Shown here: piece after piece, positions 47,991 to 59,346 of the stretch
Layout of the letters: each line of letters begins with the position of its first letter
Numbering within the stretch: position 1 is the stretch's first letter
Notes under the pieces: model-generated
What the model was told of the DNA's origin: nothing
Databases searched by the model: none
Seen by the model: the letters and a program-made list of their open reading frames with translations, nothing else
Source of the DNA: Tachypleus tridentatus
Lineage: Eukaryota; Arthropoda; Merostomata; Xiphosura; Limulidae
DNA: 64,000 nucleotides
Direction: 5' to 3'
Assembly: GCF_004210375.1 (NCBI RefSeq)
Contig: NC_134833.1
Span: 17,849,396-17,913,395 of the forward strand
Made by a program: the position numbers and the translations under genes

Positions 47991-48902
47991 ACAGTAGCGT
48001 GATTAACACATGACTACTAAGAATTTGATTATTTTTTGGCCGCCTAGCGGTACAATTTCAAAACAACGGAAAGGTCTCATTACGCCCATTTGTTAGCGTT
48101 TTGAATGCCTTGTTCATTGAATATCTGAATATCACTGCACGGATTCTTTCAACCCAAATATATTGAAACAAATTAAATAAGCATGATGTAGAAAGAGATC
48201 AGTAGTATGCAAAATTAATTATATTAACAAGAATGGAAAATGTATCATTGATAATGATTTTTAATCTTTTACTTTAGTCACCTTTCAGAATAAATTTTTC
48301 ATCACGGGAAATTTCAATATATATAACTCCAAATGTCATATTAATATTTTTCACAATTTTTATTAACATTTAAAAGAGTATCTATTGAAAAATACATCTG
48401 GTAAGAAAAACTGTTGAGGCTTAAAATAGTAACGAAAACTTTCTGATAATATTTTCAAGTTGAGAATTTGTACAAATATCAAATATAAAACTTATTTTTG
48501 AAAGTTTTATTTACAGAAAGTAGATTGTCATTTAAATTTTTTATCAAATTTTAAAAATTTGACTTGATATTTTTCTATTGGTTCAGTAGCTGTCATATAT
48601 TTAAAGTTGAGTTTTTAAAAGTGTTGATTATAAAATCGAGATAATGTAATTCCGCAGACTTTGCTATTTTGAATATTCTTTCAAATTTAAATGCTATATG
48701 TGTCTGATCTGTGTACTCAGTTATTTTAAAGTTAATAAGAGCCAACTTCTCCCATTACTTCAAGTAAAGATATAATTTTCATAACAGATTTCTACGACGT
48801 ATTATCTAAGAGTTTTCTCAAACTAGATCTGCAATGCTTTGTATTCAAAATTAGGTCAAGTAACAATAAAATTTCGTAACATTTTTGGCACATGCCATAG
48901 TA
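47991..48902. other. no gene recognised
   Basis: AT-rich DNA upstream of NPRL3 with no identified element. Confidence 0.4.
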
Positions 48903-48904
48903 TG

Positions 48905-48960
48905 TACAGTACTACGCAAAAGTGTTAGGACAGAGTACAAAAATTAGATTTGAGCCCACT
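48905..48960 (+). mobile_element. Tc1-like terminal repeat remnant
   Basis: TACAGTACTACGCAAAAGTG then TTAGGACAG resembles the ends of Tc1-type elements (TACAGTRCTGTGCAAAAGT). No transposase was found next to it. Confidence 0.5.
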
Positions 48961-50647
48961 TCCAAAGAATAATGGAAGGTAAATCACAGACGAAACTCAA
49001 AATTTTATTAATCTTTATATTTAGTACAACAGAAATTCAGTGGAAATGCTTCATTTCAACAAACAGTTAATATCTAGTGCAGGAATGCATCCCTGAATTA
49101 ACCATTAAGCAAAATAAGCGCGTGTTTAGGACACCAAGGGAAGGGGGAACTACAGAGATTTTCCCCTAGTTATTATGCCCTTAACCCTTTCACTGCAACA
49201 CTCAACTTTAGTCGATTTTTTCATAATTGACTTTATCTGCCGTGTTCAACTTCACTCTTCGTTGTTAAAAAGAACGTTTTCTTTGGCTCGGTGAGTGACT
49301 AAAGTTTCGAGAAATTACTAAACTACGTATCTGAAGTAAGAAGTCATTGATTTGTGAAAGATTACTGCAAAGCGCAGAACAAAGTGTCGTTGAAACTTCA
49401 GGTAAGAGATGATCGTATGTTTTTATGTCTGACCTTGAAGATGAAATATTTTTCTCAATCATTTCTTCTATTGTAGTTATTTATAAGAAATCATAGACAG
49501 TTTTACCTTTTACTGCTTTATTCAGTCACATCTACAGAAAAATAAGAGTATAATACCACAAAAACATAAGTCAAACAAATGGTGACAGATGTGTACAGAG
49601 AAGTGGCTAGTTTTATGTTTTTTCGGCTTCTGTTTTCGCACGTTATACTTAGGTTGCTGTCTCGTTTATTTCAATTTTAGTTGCGTTAATAATGCATTAT
49701 TCATGTGTGTTTTGTAATATTTTTATTAGTATGTTTCTTACTGAAGTTTTTCAGGGGCCGTAATTTTTTTGGCTTCAAACAACTCGCTGTAACAAAAAAA
49801 AGAAAAAAAAAACAACTCCTTTTTGTGTGAGTACATGTTTTGAAATTTATCATACCAAGAAAAAATTTAGAAAGGAATGTCACTGTAGCAATGCCACCGT
49901 TCATAGACTATATATAACCTATAAGAGTATTTGGGCATGTATGTATACCCTTGTGATTATGTAATAAATTAAACAGACCTGACGCTGATATTTACTTAGG
50001 GAATAAATACAAAGGTGACCAACTTTAAATGTGATTTAAGAGTGGACACTCTTGTTTTTATCCCCATTCTTAAATAGCCAACAAAATTTTGTCAAATATG
50101 TCATTTTTAGACCCAAAATTGGAGGTCAATATTCTCCTTACTTCTTTCTTCATTCTATCCTGACGTCGTAATGCCCGACCCGGATCACCCCTCTAGTGAT
50201 ATTTTTATGGGACGAACGAACAATCCAAGACAGAAACACAATGACAATGACGACAAACATTTATGTGTTGTTGATCACAAATTGTTTTGGAATACTTTTC
50301 GACTCATAATGGATTTTCATATCACCACTGACATTGCCTCTTGCGTACAGCTACCATAGCAACAACCTTAATGAAACTTTTTAAATGGCTGAAAACTAAT
50401 TATCTGAAAATGGATTGAAGCCAGTTTCAAAAGTTTTTAACCAATCAGAATGCAGCAAATCATTAGAGGTATTTATGAATTCATGGTTATGTGCTGATGG
50501 ACCTAGGTCATAGGATAACTTTCTGACAATCTTTGTCGAGATATAGACCTAAAGTTTAGTATGTTTGTTTGTCTTACCAATGTTTTTCTATATATGATCC
50601 ATATTCCTTTGTATTTTTTGTTTATTTCTAATTTTTCACACTACAAG
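48961..50647. other. no gene recognised; possible single TTAA-CCC end
   Basis: TTAA followed by CCCTTTCACTGCAACACT at 49181 resembles a piggyBac end, but no partner end was seen. The rest shows no coding motif. Confidence 0.4.
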
Positions 50648-53600
50648 ATGAAACGTGTTCAATGTGCACAAAAGAGAAAACTGGCAAAAACAAAACCAAC
50701 AAAAGGCTTTGGATTTAGTGACCAAGACTGGAAAGCTGACTAATCTTTTCACTCAACTTGCACAACATGATCTTCTAAGTTAAAACCCATCTTTGCCATC
50801 AGAAGTCACTTGTACTGCATCTGACTCTGACAAGATTAAAGTTGAACCAAGCTCTATCACATACAGATCAGTTAAGTGTTGTACATCGATACTTAAAAGA
50901 TGGGCAACCTATTGAACGCTTTTTAACCTTTCTGAAACTGAAAAGCCATACATTTCCGGTGAGAAATGGCAAACCAGGTATTGCAGTACTTACGTGAAGT
51001 CTGTAAAATTAGTTTTTCAAAATGTAGGGGCCAGCCTTACAACAATGCTGCTAACATGTCTGGGCGTTATAAGGAGATGCAGCAAGAGATTTTTAGAAGA
51101 AAATAAGTTTGCCGTATATGTGCCCTGTACAGCCCATTCACTAAATCTGATAGGCCGAAGTGTTGTTGACTGTTGTCAAGTGGCAGTTAGTTTTTTTTCT
51201 CTACAATGCATTTGCTTTATACATTTTTTTCATCCTCAAGCAGCCAGTGGAAAATTCTTAAAGCTTGTCTTGGAAATGAAAGTGTATTAAAATCCCTCTC
51301 TGATACCAGGTAGGAGACACATGCTATTGCAACAGTAGCAATTTTGAAGTATTTCTTTAAGATTTGTCTCCCTTTTGTGACTGGCCTTCAACTAGACGAG
51401 AAGCAGACGATATTACAAATAAGATGCAAGAGTTAGAATTTGTTTTTATGTTGATCATGTGGGATGAGATTTTGCAAAAGTTTCATCAAGCAAGTCAAGT
51501 TCTGCAAAATGAAGATTTAAACTTAAAAACGTGCAGATCTATACGGATCATTAAATGGCCAACTACGCACTTTAAGGGATAACTTTGAAAGATTTAAAGC
51601 AGTTGCAAAGGAAATACTACCAGATGTTGATTACAATGCGGCTTAAACTTGCAAACGTGTCAGAAAGAAGGTACTCAATGATGAAAATGCACAGGAAGTA
51701 TATCTGAATATTAGAGATAAATTTCGTATCACCACCTTCTACAGAATTGTTGACAAACTATAAACCCAGATGACAAGAAGAGAGGTGTACAAAGAAAGCC
51801 ACCTTCTATACAATTGTTGACAAACTAGAAACCCAGATGAGGAGAAGAGGAGAGGTGTACAAAGAAAGCCACCTTCTATACAATTGTTGACAAACTAGAA
51901 ACCCAGATGAGGAGAAGAGGAGAGGTGTACAAAGAAAGCCACCTTCTATACAATTGTTGACAAACTAGAAACCCAGATGAGAAGAAGAGGAGAGGTGTAC
52001 AATGAAAGCCACCTTCTATACAATTGTTGACAAACTAGAAACACAGATGAGAAGAAGAGGAGTGGTGTACAAAGAAAGCCACCTTCTATACAATTGTTGA
52101 CAAACTAGAAACCCAGATGAGAAGAAGAGGAGAGGTGTACAAAGAAAGCCACTTTCTATACAATTGTTGACAAACTAGAAACCCAGATGAGAAGAAGAGG
52201 AGAGGTGTACAAAGAAAGCCACCTTCTATACAATTGTTGACAAACTAGAAACCCAGATGAGAAGAAGAGGAGAGGTGTACAAAGAAAGCCACCTTCTATA
52301 CAATTGTTGACAAACTAGAAACCCAGATGATAAGAAGAGGAGAGGTGTACAAAGAAAGCCACCTTCTATACAATTGTTGACAAACTAGAAACCCAGATGA
52401 GGAGAAGAGGATAGGTGTACAAAGAAAGCCACCTTCTATACAATTGTTGACAAACTAGAAACCCAGATGAGAAGAAGAGGAGAGGTGTACAATGAAAGCC
52501 ACCTTCTATACAATTGTTGACAAACTAGAAACCCAGATGAGAAGAAGAGGAGTGGTGTACAAAGAAAGCCACCTTCTATACAATTGTTGACAAACTAGAA
52601 ACCCAGATGAGAAGAAGAGGAGAGGTGTACAAAGAAAGCCACCTTCTATACAATTGTTGACAAACTAGAAACCCAGATGAGAAGAAGAGGAGAGGTGTAC
52701 AATGAAAGCCACTTTCTATACAATTGTTGACAAACTCGAAACCCAGATGAGAAGAATAGGAGAGGTGTACAAAGAAAGCCACCTTCTATACAATTGTTGA
52801 CAAACTAGAAACCCAGATGAGGAGAAGAGGAGAGGTGTACAAAGAAAGCCACCTTCTATACAATTGTTGACAAACTCGAAACCCAGATGAGAAGAAGAGG
52901 AGAGGTGTACAAAGAAAGCCACCTTCTATACAATTGTTGACAAACTAGAAACCCAGATGAGAAGAAGAGGAGAGGTGTACAAAGAAAGCCACCTTCTATA
53001 CAATTGTTGACAAACTAGAAACCCAGATGAGGAGAAGAGGAGAGGTGTACAAAGAAAGCCACCTTCTATACAATTGTTGACAAACTAGAAACCCAGATGA
53101 GAAGAAGAGAGAGAGGTGTACAAAGAAAGCCACCTTCTATACAATTGTTGACAAACTAGAAACCCAGATGAGGAAAAGAGGAGAGGTGTACAAAGAAAGC
53201 CACCTTCTATACAATTGTTGACAAACTAGAAACCCAGATGAGAAGAAGAGGAGAGGTGTACAAAGAAAGCCACCTTCTATACAATTGTTGACAAACTAGA
53301 AACCCAGATGAGAAGAAGAGGAGAGGTGTACAAAGAAAGCCACCTTCTATACAATTGTTGACAAACTAGAAACCCAGATGAGAAGAAGAGGAGAGGTGTA
53401 CAAAGAAAGCCACCTTCTATACAATTGTTGACAAACTCAGAAACCCAGATGAGAAGAAGAGGAGAGGTGTACAAAGAAAGCCACCTTCTATACAATTGTT
53501 GACAAACTCGAAACCCAGATGAGAAGAATAGGAGAGGTGTACAAAGAAAGCCACCTTCTATACAATTGTTGACAAACTAGAAACCCAGATGAGAAGAATA

Positions 53601-54558
53601 GGAGAGGTGTACAAAGAAAGCCACCTTCTATACAATTGTTGACAAACTAGAAACCCAGATGAGAAGAAGAGGAGAGGTGTACAAAGAAAGCCACCTTCTA
53701 TACAATTGTTGACAAACTCGAAACCCAGATGAGAAGAAGAGGAGAGGTGTACAAAGAAAGCCACCTTCTATACAATTGTTGACAAACTCGAAACCCAGAT
53801 GAGAAGAAGAGGAGAGGTGTACAAAGAAAGCCACCTTCTATACAATTGTTGACAAACTAGAAACCCAGATGAGGAGAAGAGGAGAGGTGTACAAAGAAAG
53901 CCACCTTCTATACAATTGTTGACAAACTAGAAACCCAGATGAGGAGAAGAGGATAGGTGTACAAAGAAAGCCACCTTCTATACAATTGTTGACAAACTAG
54001 TAACCCAGATGAGAAGAAGAGGAGAGGTGTACAAAGAAAGCCACCTTCTATACAATTGTTGACAAACTAGTAACCCAGATGAGAAGAAGAGGAGAGGTGT
54101 ACAAAGAAATAACAAACAGATTTTCTTTCCTAAGTGATGTACCAAATGATGTCATTTCATCTGCTGGAACTGAAAGGTACTCCTAGTGTTCCCAAAAGCT
54201 AAGTGATGCTTACGCAGAGGACTTGGACACTAATCTCTCTGCCAAGCTTCAGCAGCTTCACTCATATGTGCGTCATAAGTTCAGTGCAACAAACACTGTA
54301 AAAACCACATTCAATCATACTGAACTTTATAAAATAATTTTAGAAGACAAAACTGAGTGTGTGTTTCTAAACGTACACATTGCATCGAGCATATTTTTAA
54401 CATTGATGGTCACAAATTGCACAGCTGAGCCTTCATTTTCTCAACTCAAGCATGTTAAAAATCCCAACAGAACAACTATGCGACAAAACAGGCTGAATGC
54501 CTTGTTTCTGCTAAGTATAAATGCAGATTTGTTACGCAAAATTCGTTTTGAGACTTGA
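50648..54558 (+). pseudogene. hAT transposase (zinc finger MYM-type-like), broken and expanded by a satellite
   Basis: Recognisable segments in order are MKRVQCAQKRKLAKTKPTK, with a shifted KTGKLTNLFTQLAQ; YLKDGQPIERFLTFLKLKSH (about 50890-50950); GQPYNNAANMSGRYKEMQ (about 51029-51082); ENKFAVYVPCTAHSLNLIGR (about 51100-51160); FYTIVDKLETQMRRRGEVYK, once per unit of the 70-bp array; and the C-terminal dimerisation region CTAEPSFSQLKHVKN with RQNRLNALFLLSINADLLRK, ending at 54558. The catalytic Asp expected before NA in DNA.NMSG is Asn (codon 51041-51043). The Glu of the AE.SFS motif is present. Frameshifts separate the segments, the part between the array and the HSLNL block is partial, and the N-terminal zinc finger is lost. 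Inactive. Confidence 0.88.
51732..54110. repeat. 70-bp satellite, 34 units, amplified from hAT coding sequence
   Basis: Units begin CCACCTTCTATACAATTG and end with GTGTACAAAGAAAG. The first unit (51732) is diverged and 67 bp long. From 51799 to 54041 the spacing is 70 bp for 32 intervals except two single-base insertions near 53109 and 53437. The terminal unit is in frame with the downstream transposase exon and encodes FYTIVDKLETQMRRRGEVYK, a normal piece of the hAT core. Because 70 is not a multiple of 3, frames rotate, and the minus-strand open frames of 68-72 residues are artefacts of the 210-bp superperiod. Units differ by few substitutions (GAGGAGAAG against GAGAAGAAG, AACTAG against AACTCG). 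Confidence 0.97.
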
Positions 54559-54670
54559 TCAAAGACTTTGCAATTAAAAAATCTAGGGGAAAACTTTTTA
54601 AAATTTAAATAAATATTAAGGTATGAGTAAATAATATGCTTACAGGGTTTTAAGTTCAAAGGGAAAATTT

Positions 54671-54870
54671 TTAACATCAAAGTGTGAATTTATTGACATC
54701 AAAGTGTGAATTTGTTAACATCAAAGTGTGCATTTATTGACATCAAAGTGTGAATTTGTTAACATCAAAGTGTGCATTTATTAACATCAAAGTGTGAATT
54801 TCTTAACATCAAAGTGTGAATTTCTTAACATCAAAGTGTGAATTTGTTAGCATCAAAGTGAGAATTGTTA
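54671..54870. repeat. 22-bp minisatellite, 9 units
   Basis: ACATCAAAGTGTGAATTTGTT repeated with small changes (GCATTTATT variants), starting about 110 bp after the hAT stop codon. Confidence 0.93.
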
Positions 54871-55183
54871 ACTCGGAGTGAAAACAAATATACAGTAAAA
54901 ATAATTCTTTTTAATTAATCAAACAAGCTCATCATTTCTAAATAAAAGACTTTAGTCATTGCTTGATTTTGATCCATGCCCAACCTGTTAAATAAATAAA
55001 ATAAGTTTTTATTTAATATAGTTGTGGAGTCTGACCTAGAAGAAAACTGAAGAAGGGTTATAAATTTTCAAACTTTTTTTTTCACTTTCAGCTTTTATTG
55101 AGTCTTAATGATTTTTAATATACTCCCCATCGCTTAGTTGTTTTCCATATTGAGCAATATTGAAAACTCAAAACTAGCAGCAA

Positions 55184-55459
55184 CTACCTGAAACGAATTT
55201 CATCAAAACGTTCGACTACATGTTGTTGACTTCGAGAAACGTGTTCTCTTTGTTCTTGCTCACTCTTATCACAAATCCATTTATGAACAGTTTCATAATG
55301 CTGCTTTACAGAGGAAGTCCTGCACACCACTGTTTCAGAACATAATATTTTATCACCATTTCTGATCATGTTAAACCTTTCAGTCCACGATTCTTGAAAA
55401 TATCTGCTGAATCTCCTTCCATTTGAACGTTTTTGTTTACTTTCTGGTTCAGCTGACAT
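55184..55459 (-). pseudogene. BED-type zinc-finger fragment of a hAT-derived protein
   Basis: Open from ATG at 55459 to TAG at 55186-55184 (91 residues). FSRYFQESWTERFNMIRNGD, then LCSETVVCRTSSVKQHYETV and HKWICDKSEQEQREH, is the N-terminal region typical of GTF2IRD2/ZBED-like hAT-derived proteins. Compared with that pattern, a few residues between GDK and LCSE, including the first Cys of the zinc pair, seem to be missing. The remaining C, H..ETVH ligands are present. No continuation into a transposase core was found downstream. A SINE-A copy lies directly 5' of the ATG, and its target duplication includes the ATG. Confidence 0.75.
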
Positions 55460-55467
55460 CCTGACAA

Positions 55468-55756
55468 TTTTGTTTGTTTGTTTGTTTTGGGATTTCGCAC
55501 AAAGCTACTCGAGGGCTATCTGTGCTAGCCGTCCCTAATTTAGCAGTGTAAGACTAGAGGGAAGGTAGCTGGTCATCACAACCCACCGCCAACTCTTAGG
55601 CTACTCTTTACCAACGGAAAGTGGGATTGACCGTCACATTATAACCCCCCCCTCCCACGGATGGGAGGGCGAGCATGTTTGGCGCGATTTGGGCGCGAAC
55701 CCGCGACCCTCAGATTACGAAGCGCACGCCTTAACGCACTAGGCTATGCCAGGCCC
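55468..55756 (-). repeat. SINE-A, young subfamily
   Basis: (GTTT)n tail, GCACAAAGCTACTCGAGG, head end GGCTATGCCAGGCC. 12-bp TSD ACATCCTGACAA at 55456-55467 and 55757-55768. Confidence 0.95.
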
Positions 55757-55768
55757 ACATCCTGACAA

Positions 55769-56866
55769 GCTGAAAAGGATAAATAAATGTAATAATATCT
55801 CACTAATTAACTTAAATACGATAATTTATCTTACTGTAACATAACAGCAAGTAAAAAATTATGTCATTGATTTCAAAATAAATCTAATTAACTAACTGGT
55901 CAAAATATATATGCATGCCACACCAAATAACATAATTTTAACAATGTAATTCAGATATTTATTGCAAGAAAAATAAATTCATATTTACCGTTATTATCAC
56001 TAAATATCCAATATTCACTCACAAATAACAGAAGAAAAATATAAGCAGAGCGAAGCCAATGTTAACAGTTTATTTCGATTTTTACTAAAATACTGGTGTA
56101 CGCAGTGAGTCTGCGAGGAATTCAAACCGTGTCATCCGATGTCACATGTTCCCGCAGCCGCAAAGTTGGTGCCATGAAGGCGAGATGTCTCCTGTGAACA
56201 TTTCTCACTGTTCCCGGGTTGTAAAAAAAAACATTCGCTGCTGTATTTGTTAATTATAAAAATCATTATATACATATATTTATTACGAGCCAGCGTTAGA
56301 GTTTAAAGTTTTTTTCTCGTGCCATAGGTTCGCCATCACTCATCTGGTATGTACTTGACAGTGTTTGGGGAACATTTCGAGTCTGCAACAATTGTTCGAA
56401 GAGTCCAATCGGCATCACGTAAAACTTTATGTAAACTATCTGCTCTAATGACAATTCTCTACGTTTTTGGTTGGGGAGCGTGACATGATAACAAAACTTA
56501 AAATATATTTTAAACATTTTTCTTTTTATCAAGGTTTATTTGTGGAGTGATATTAAATTGATTTATTCTAGCATATACCGATACCATATGCTAGCTTCTC
56601 TATATATATAATTAAGACTCTGCATGGGGTACCGTGAAATTTATTTCAGAGCCTAAATTTGATCAGTATGTTCATTCCAGTAGAACCCTTATAACATGTC
56701 CTTGATACAAGAATATGTGAATTATAAATAATAATAAGTACTCCCACTCTGGTTCATTCAGTTCTCAACATGGATCAGTAAAGTATTACCATAGTGTTGA
56801 AAGTTACAGTCTGTAATGATACGGAAGAATTAGCCCTAGAAAAGTGAAAGAATGGAAAAATATTAT
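55769..56866. other. no gene recognised
   Basis: A more GC-rich patch lies at 56095-56220. The open frame at 56296-56532 has no recognisable motif. Confidence 0.4.
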
Positions 56867-56893
56867 GCTGTTATAATACTTTTGCACAGTAGT
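56867..56893 (-). mobile_element. Tc1-like terminal repeat remnant, opposite orientation to 48905
   Basis: AATACTTTTGCACAGTAGTG then TA is the inverted form of the end seen at 48905. The interior similarity beyond about 25 bp is poor. Confidence 0.45.
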
Positions 56894-57780
56894 GTATTTT
56901 ACTATTTCTGCCCTTGTTCCATTTGCTCTCTGGAGACAACATATCTGTTCTGTCCGTGGATATTTTTCTGAAATGCTGTACATCACGTGATATTGTAAGT
57001 GCAATGAGTACTGTTTCACTTTTGCCAACAACCTGTGTTGCTTTTAAAAAGGAATTCTAGTTTTATTCAAGATGTTTGAAAAATATCGTTGAAAACAAAA
57101 CTACCATTGATTACGATTTATTCAACATTATGCATGATCATAAAAATGCCTCGAGTGATACAACAGGCGAAAGGGGTATATGAAAATAAATGTTTGACAG
57201 TTTGTTTTTTAACTTTGAAATATGTCTTAATGCAGAAGAGTGGGCTTCATAGGAACCCAAGTTGGAGCGATGGTCAAAAGTCAAAGGAACAGATTTTCTC
57301 AGACAAGTTTAAAATTATTATTTCATATCATGTTTTGGCATTTAAACAGAGCATGATCTAGAAAAGTAACTCAAATAAGACCAATGTTTGCTATTATAGA
57401 TAAAGTAGGATATACATTTCACATATCCTGCACGCCTAATGAGTTTACTATTCAGTACAGCCAACCGTGGAAAACAGTGCTTTTATTGGTGTGTCCGGAT
57501 GAAGAGAAACACGTGAAAATGAAGGTTCAAAGTCGTACGTCAAAGAACAAGAAAGTTTTAAAGCAAGTGTGAAAATTTCTGAAAGTGGGTCAGGAAAGTA
57601 TGATTACTGAGAAATATAATAGAAAGTGAAGATGAAAGATTACTTGAAAATGACACTTTATCAAATGTAAATAAATAAATAATGTACGTATAGCAAACAA
57701 ATATGGTTAGAATTTCGTAAACAACTTATTTCTCAAAGGAAAATACAGTTATTATCATAAACATTTTCCAGATCAGGGGT
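56894..57780. other. no gene recognised
   Basis: Two plus-strand open frames (57089-57361, 57384-57572) show no motif I recognise and are flanked by AT-rich DNA. Confidence 0.4.
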
Positions 57781-58054
57781 TTTGGTTTTGTTTATTTTGA
57801 ATTTCGCGTAAAGTTACACGAAGCCTATCTGCGCTAGCCGTCCCTAATTTTGCACTGTAAGACTAGAGGGAAGGCAGATAGTCATCACCACTCACCGCTA
57901 ATTCTTGGGCTGCTCTTTTACCAACGAATAGTGGAATTGGCTGTGGCATTATATCGCCGCTGAAAAGGCGAGCAAATTTTGGTATGAGGGGGATTCGAAC
58001 CCGTGCCCCTTGGATTACGAGTCGAGTGCCTTAACGACATGGCTATGCCGGTCC
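57781..58054 (-). repeat. SINE-A copy
   Basis: TTTATTTTGAATTTCGCGTA tail, B box GGGGATTCGAACCCG, head end GGCTATGCCGGTCC. Confidence 0.9.
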
Positions 58055-58311
58055 GTCCGATTAGAGACATTAATTTGCAGGTCTCGCTGGGCTCTGTCTA
58101 ATACTTTTAACGTTTTCCATTATTTAAAAACGAAATCAAACTAATGTCGTCTTGAATAAAATTCATTCCTTTGATGTATATGCAATATACGCGTATCTGT
58201 AATAAAAATAATTACGAAAGTTATTTAAGGGAAACGACATTAATTATTTTAAAAAAAGGTGGAAGAAATATAAGTTTCGGAATTCTACAAATTCCATCTT
58301 CAGTATCAAAA

Positions 58312-58432
58312 GTTCCCCAGTGGCTCAGCGGTATGTCTGCGGACTTACAACGCTGAAAACCGGGTTTCGATACCCGTGGTGGGGAGAGCACAGATAGCCC
58401 ATTGTGTAGCTTTGTGCTTAATTCAAAAAACA
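58312..58432 (+). repeat. SINE-B, reference-quality copy
   Basis: A box AGTGGCTCAGCGGTATGTC, B box CGGGTTTCGATACCCG, acceptor-like TCCCC/GGGGA pairing, body AGAGCACAGATAGCCC, tail CTTAATTCAAAAAACAAC. The anticodon-like loop contains TTAC, as in tRNA-Val(TAC). Hairpin arms are GCACA (58388-58392) and TGTGC (58413-58417). Confidence 0.9.
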
Positions 58433-58619
58433 ACAAAAACAGCATCGAAAAATAAAATATAAAAAATTTACATGTACATCAGTCCTTGAAATCATTACAA
58501 TTACACTGCTACATTTAACCATAATTAAACCAAAACGAAAAAAAAAAAACGTATAGAAAGTGAAATGGGGTAGAAATTATAGCAAGAAAACACACAAAAA
58601 TTAGAAGTAACATCACTAT

Positions 58620-59023
58620 TGGCCAGGTGAGTTAAGGCACTCGACTCGTAATCTGAAGGTCACGGGCTTGAATCTCTATCACACTATATATGCTTGACCT
58701 TATATTCGTGAGGGCGTTATAATGTAACGGTCATTCCCACTATTCGCTGGTTAAAGAGTAGTTTAAGAGTTAGCGGTGGAAGGTGATGACCAGCTACCTT
58801 CCCTCTAGTCTTGTCTTCCGCTAGTACAGCGATAAATCTACGGATTTATGACGCTAAAATCAGGGGTTCGATTCTCCTAGGTGAAGTCGGCAGATAGCCC
58901 GATGTGGCTTTGCAATGAGAAAACACACACACACACACCAGTAGTCTTACAGTACTAAATTAGGGACGGCTAGCGCATATAGCCCTCGTGTAGCTTTGGG
59001 CGAAACTCAAAAATAAACAAACA
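58620..59023 (+). repeat. SINE-A copy split by a SINE-C insertion
   Basis: Head GGCCAGGTGAGTTAAGGC to TAGTCTT at 58812, then resumes at 58942 with TAGTCTTACAGTACTAAA and the hairpin, ending in AAAAATAAACAAAC. Here SINE-A is the older element. Confidence 0.9.
58813..58941 (+). repeat. SINE-C nested in SINE-A
   Basis: TAGTACAGCGATAAATCTAC A box, AGGGGTTCGATTCTCC B box, (AC)n tail. TSD TAGTCTT at 58806-58812 and 58942-58948. Confidence 0.9.
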
Positions 59024-59346
59024 AGCTCATTAATAAAAATAGATTACTTTTCAAATATTGTAAGGCAAAACCTTTTAAGGGTGGGGGATGTTCGGAGAGA
59101 TTATAGAAATGTGAATTTCTTCTGACACACATGTGAAGTAGAAAGCCATGAGAAACAGGCAGAATTTGTTTTATTCCTATTCAATCGGTTTTATAAACAC
59201 TTGTAAAATCTAAAACTGAAAAGTAAATTACTGCGTATTAATTAGCAATAAATTAATACCATATCATTAACTATCAATTAATAACATATTCCAATTATTT
59301 ATTTATTTTTAAAGTTGAAATATTTTTCTCTTTATCTCGCTGTATA

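Noticed and set aside
49181..49220. piggyBac left end (TTAA then CCCTTTCACTGC)
   Set aside because: No partner terminal repeat or transposase found, so only mentioned.
50171..50359. 62-residue open frame upstream of the hAT
   Set aside because: No motif; could be part of the element's 5' region but not supportable.
52576..53834. Repeated minus-strand open frames of 68-72 residues in the 70-bp array
   Set aside because: They arise from three 70-bp units making a 210-bp period without stops. The meaningful frame is the plus-strand transposase one.
51732..54110. CRISPR-like array
   Set aside because: Units are contiguous with no spacers, in a eukaryotic transposon ORF.
57089..57572. Two adjacent plus-strand open frames
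   Set aside because: No recognisable domain; composition as in flanking noncoding DNA.
58312..58395. tRNA-Val gene
   Set aside because: The acceptor and T arms partly pair, but the sequence continues into the SINE-B body and the anticodon arm is poor.
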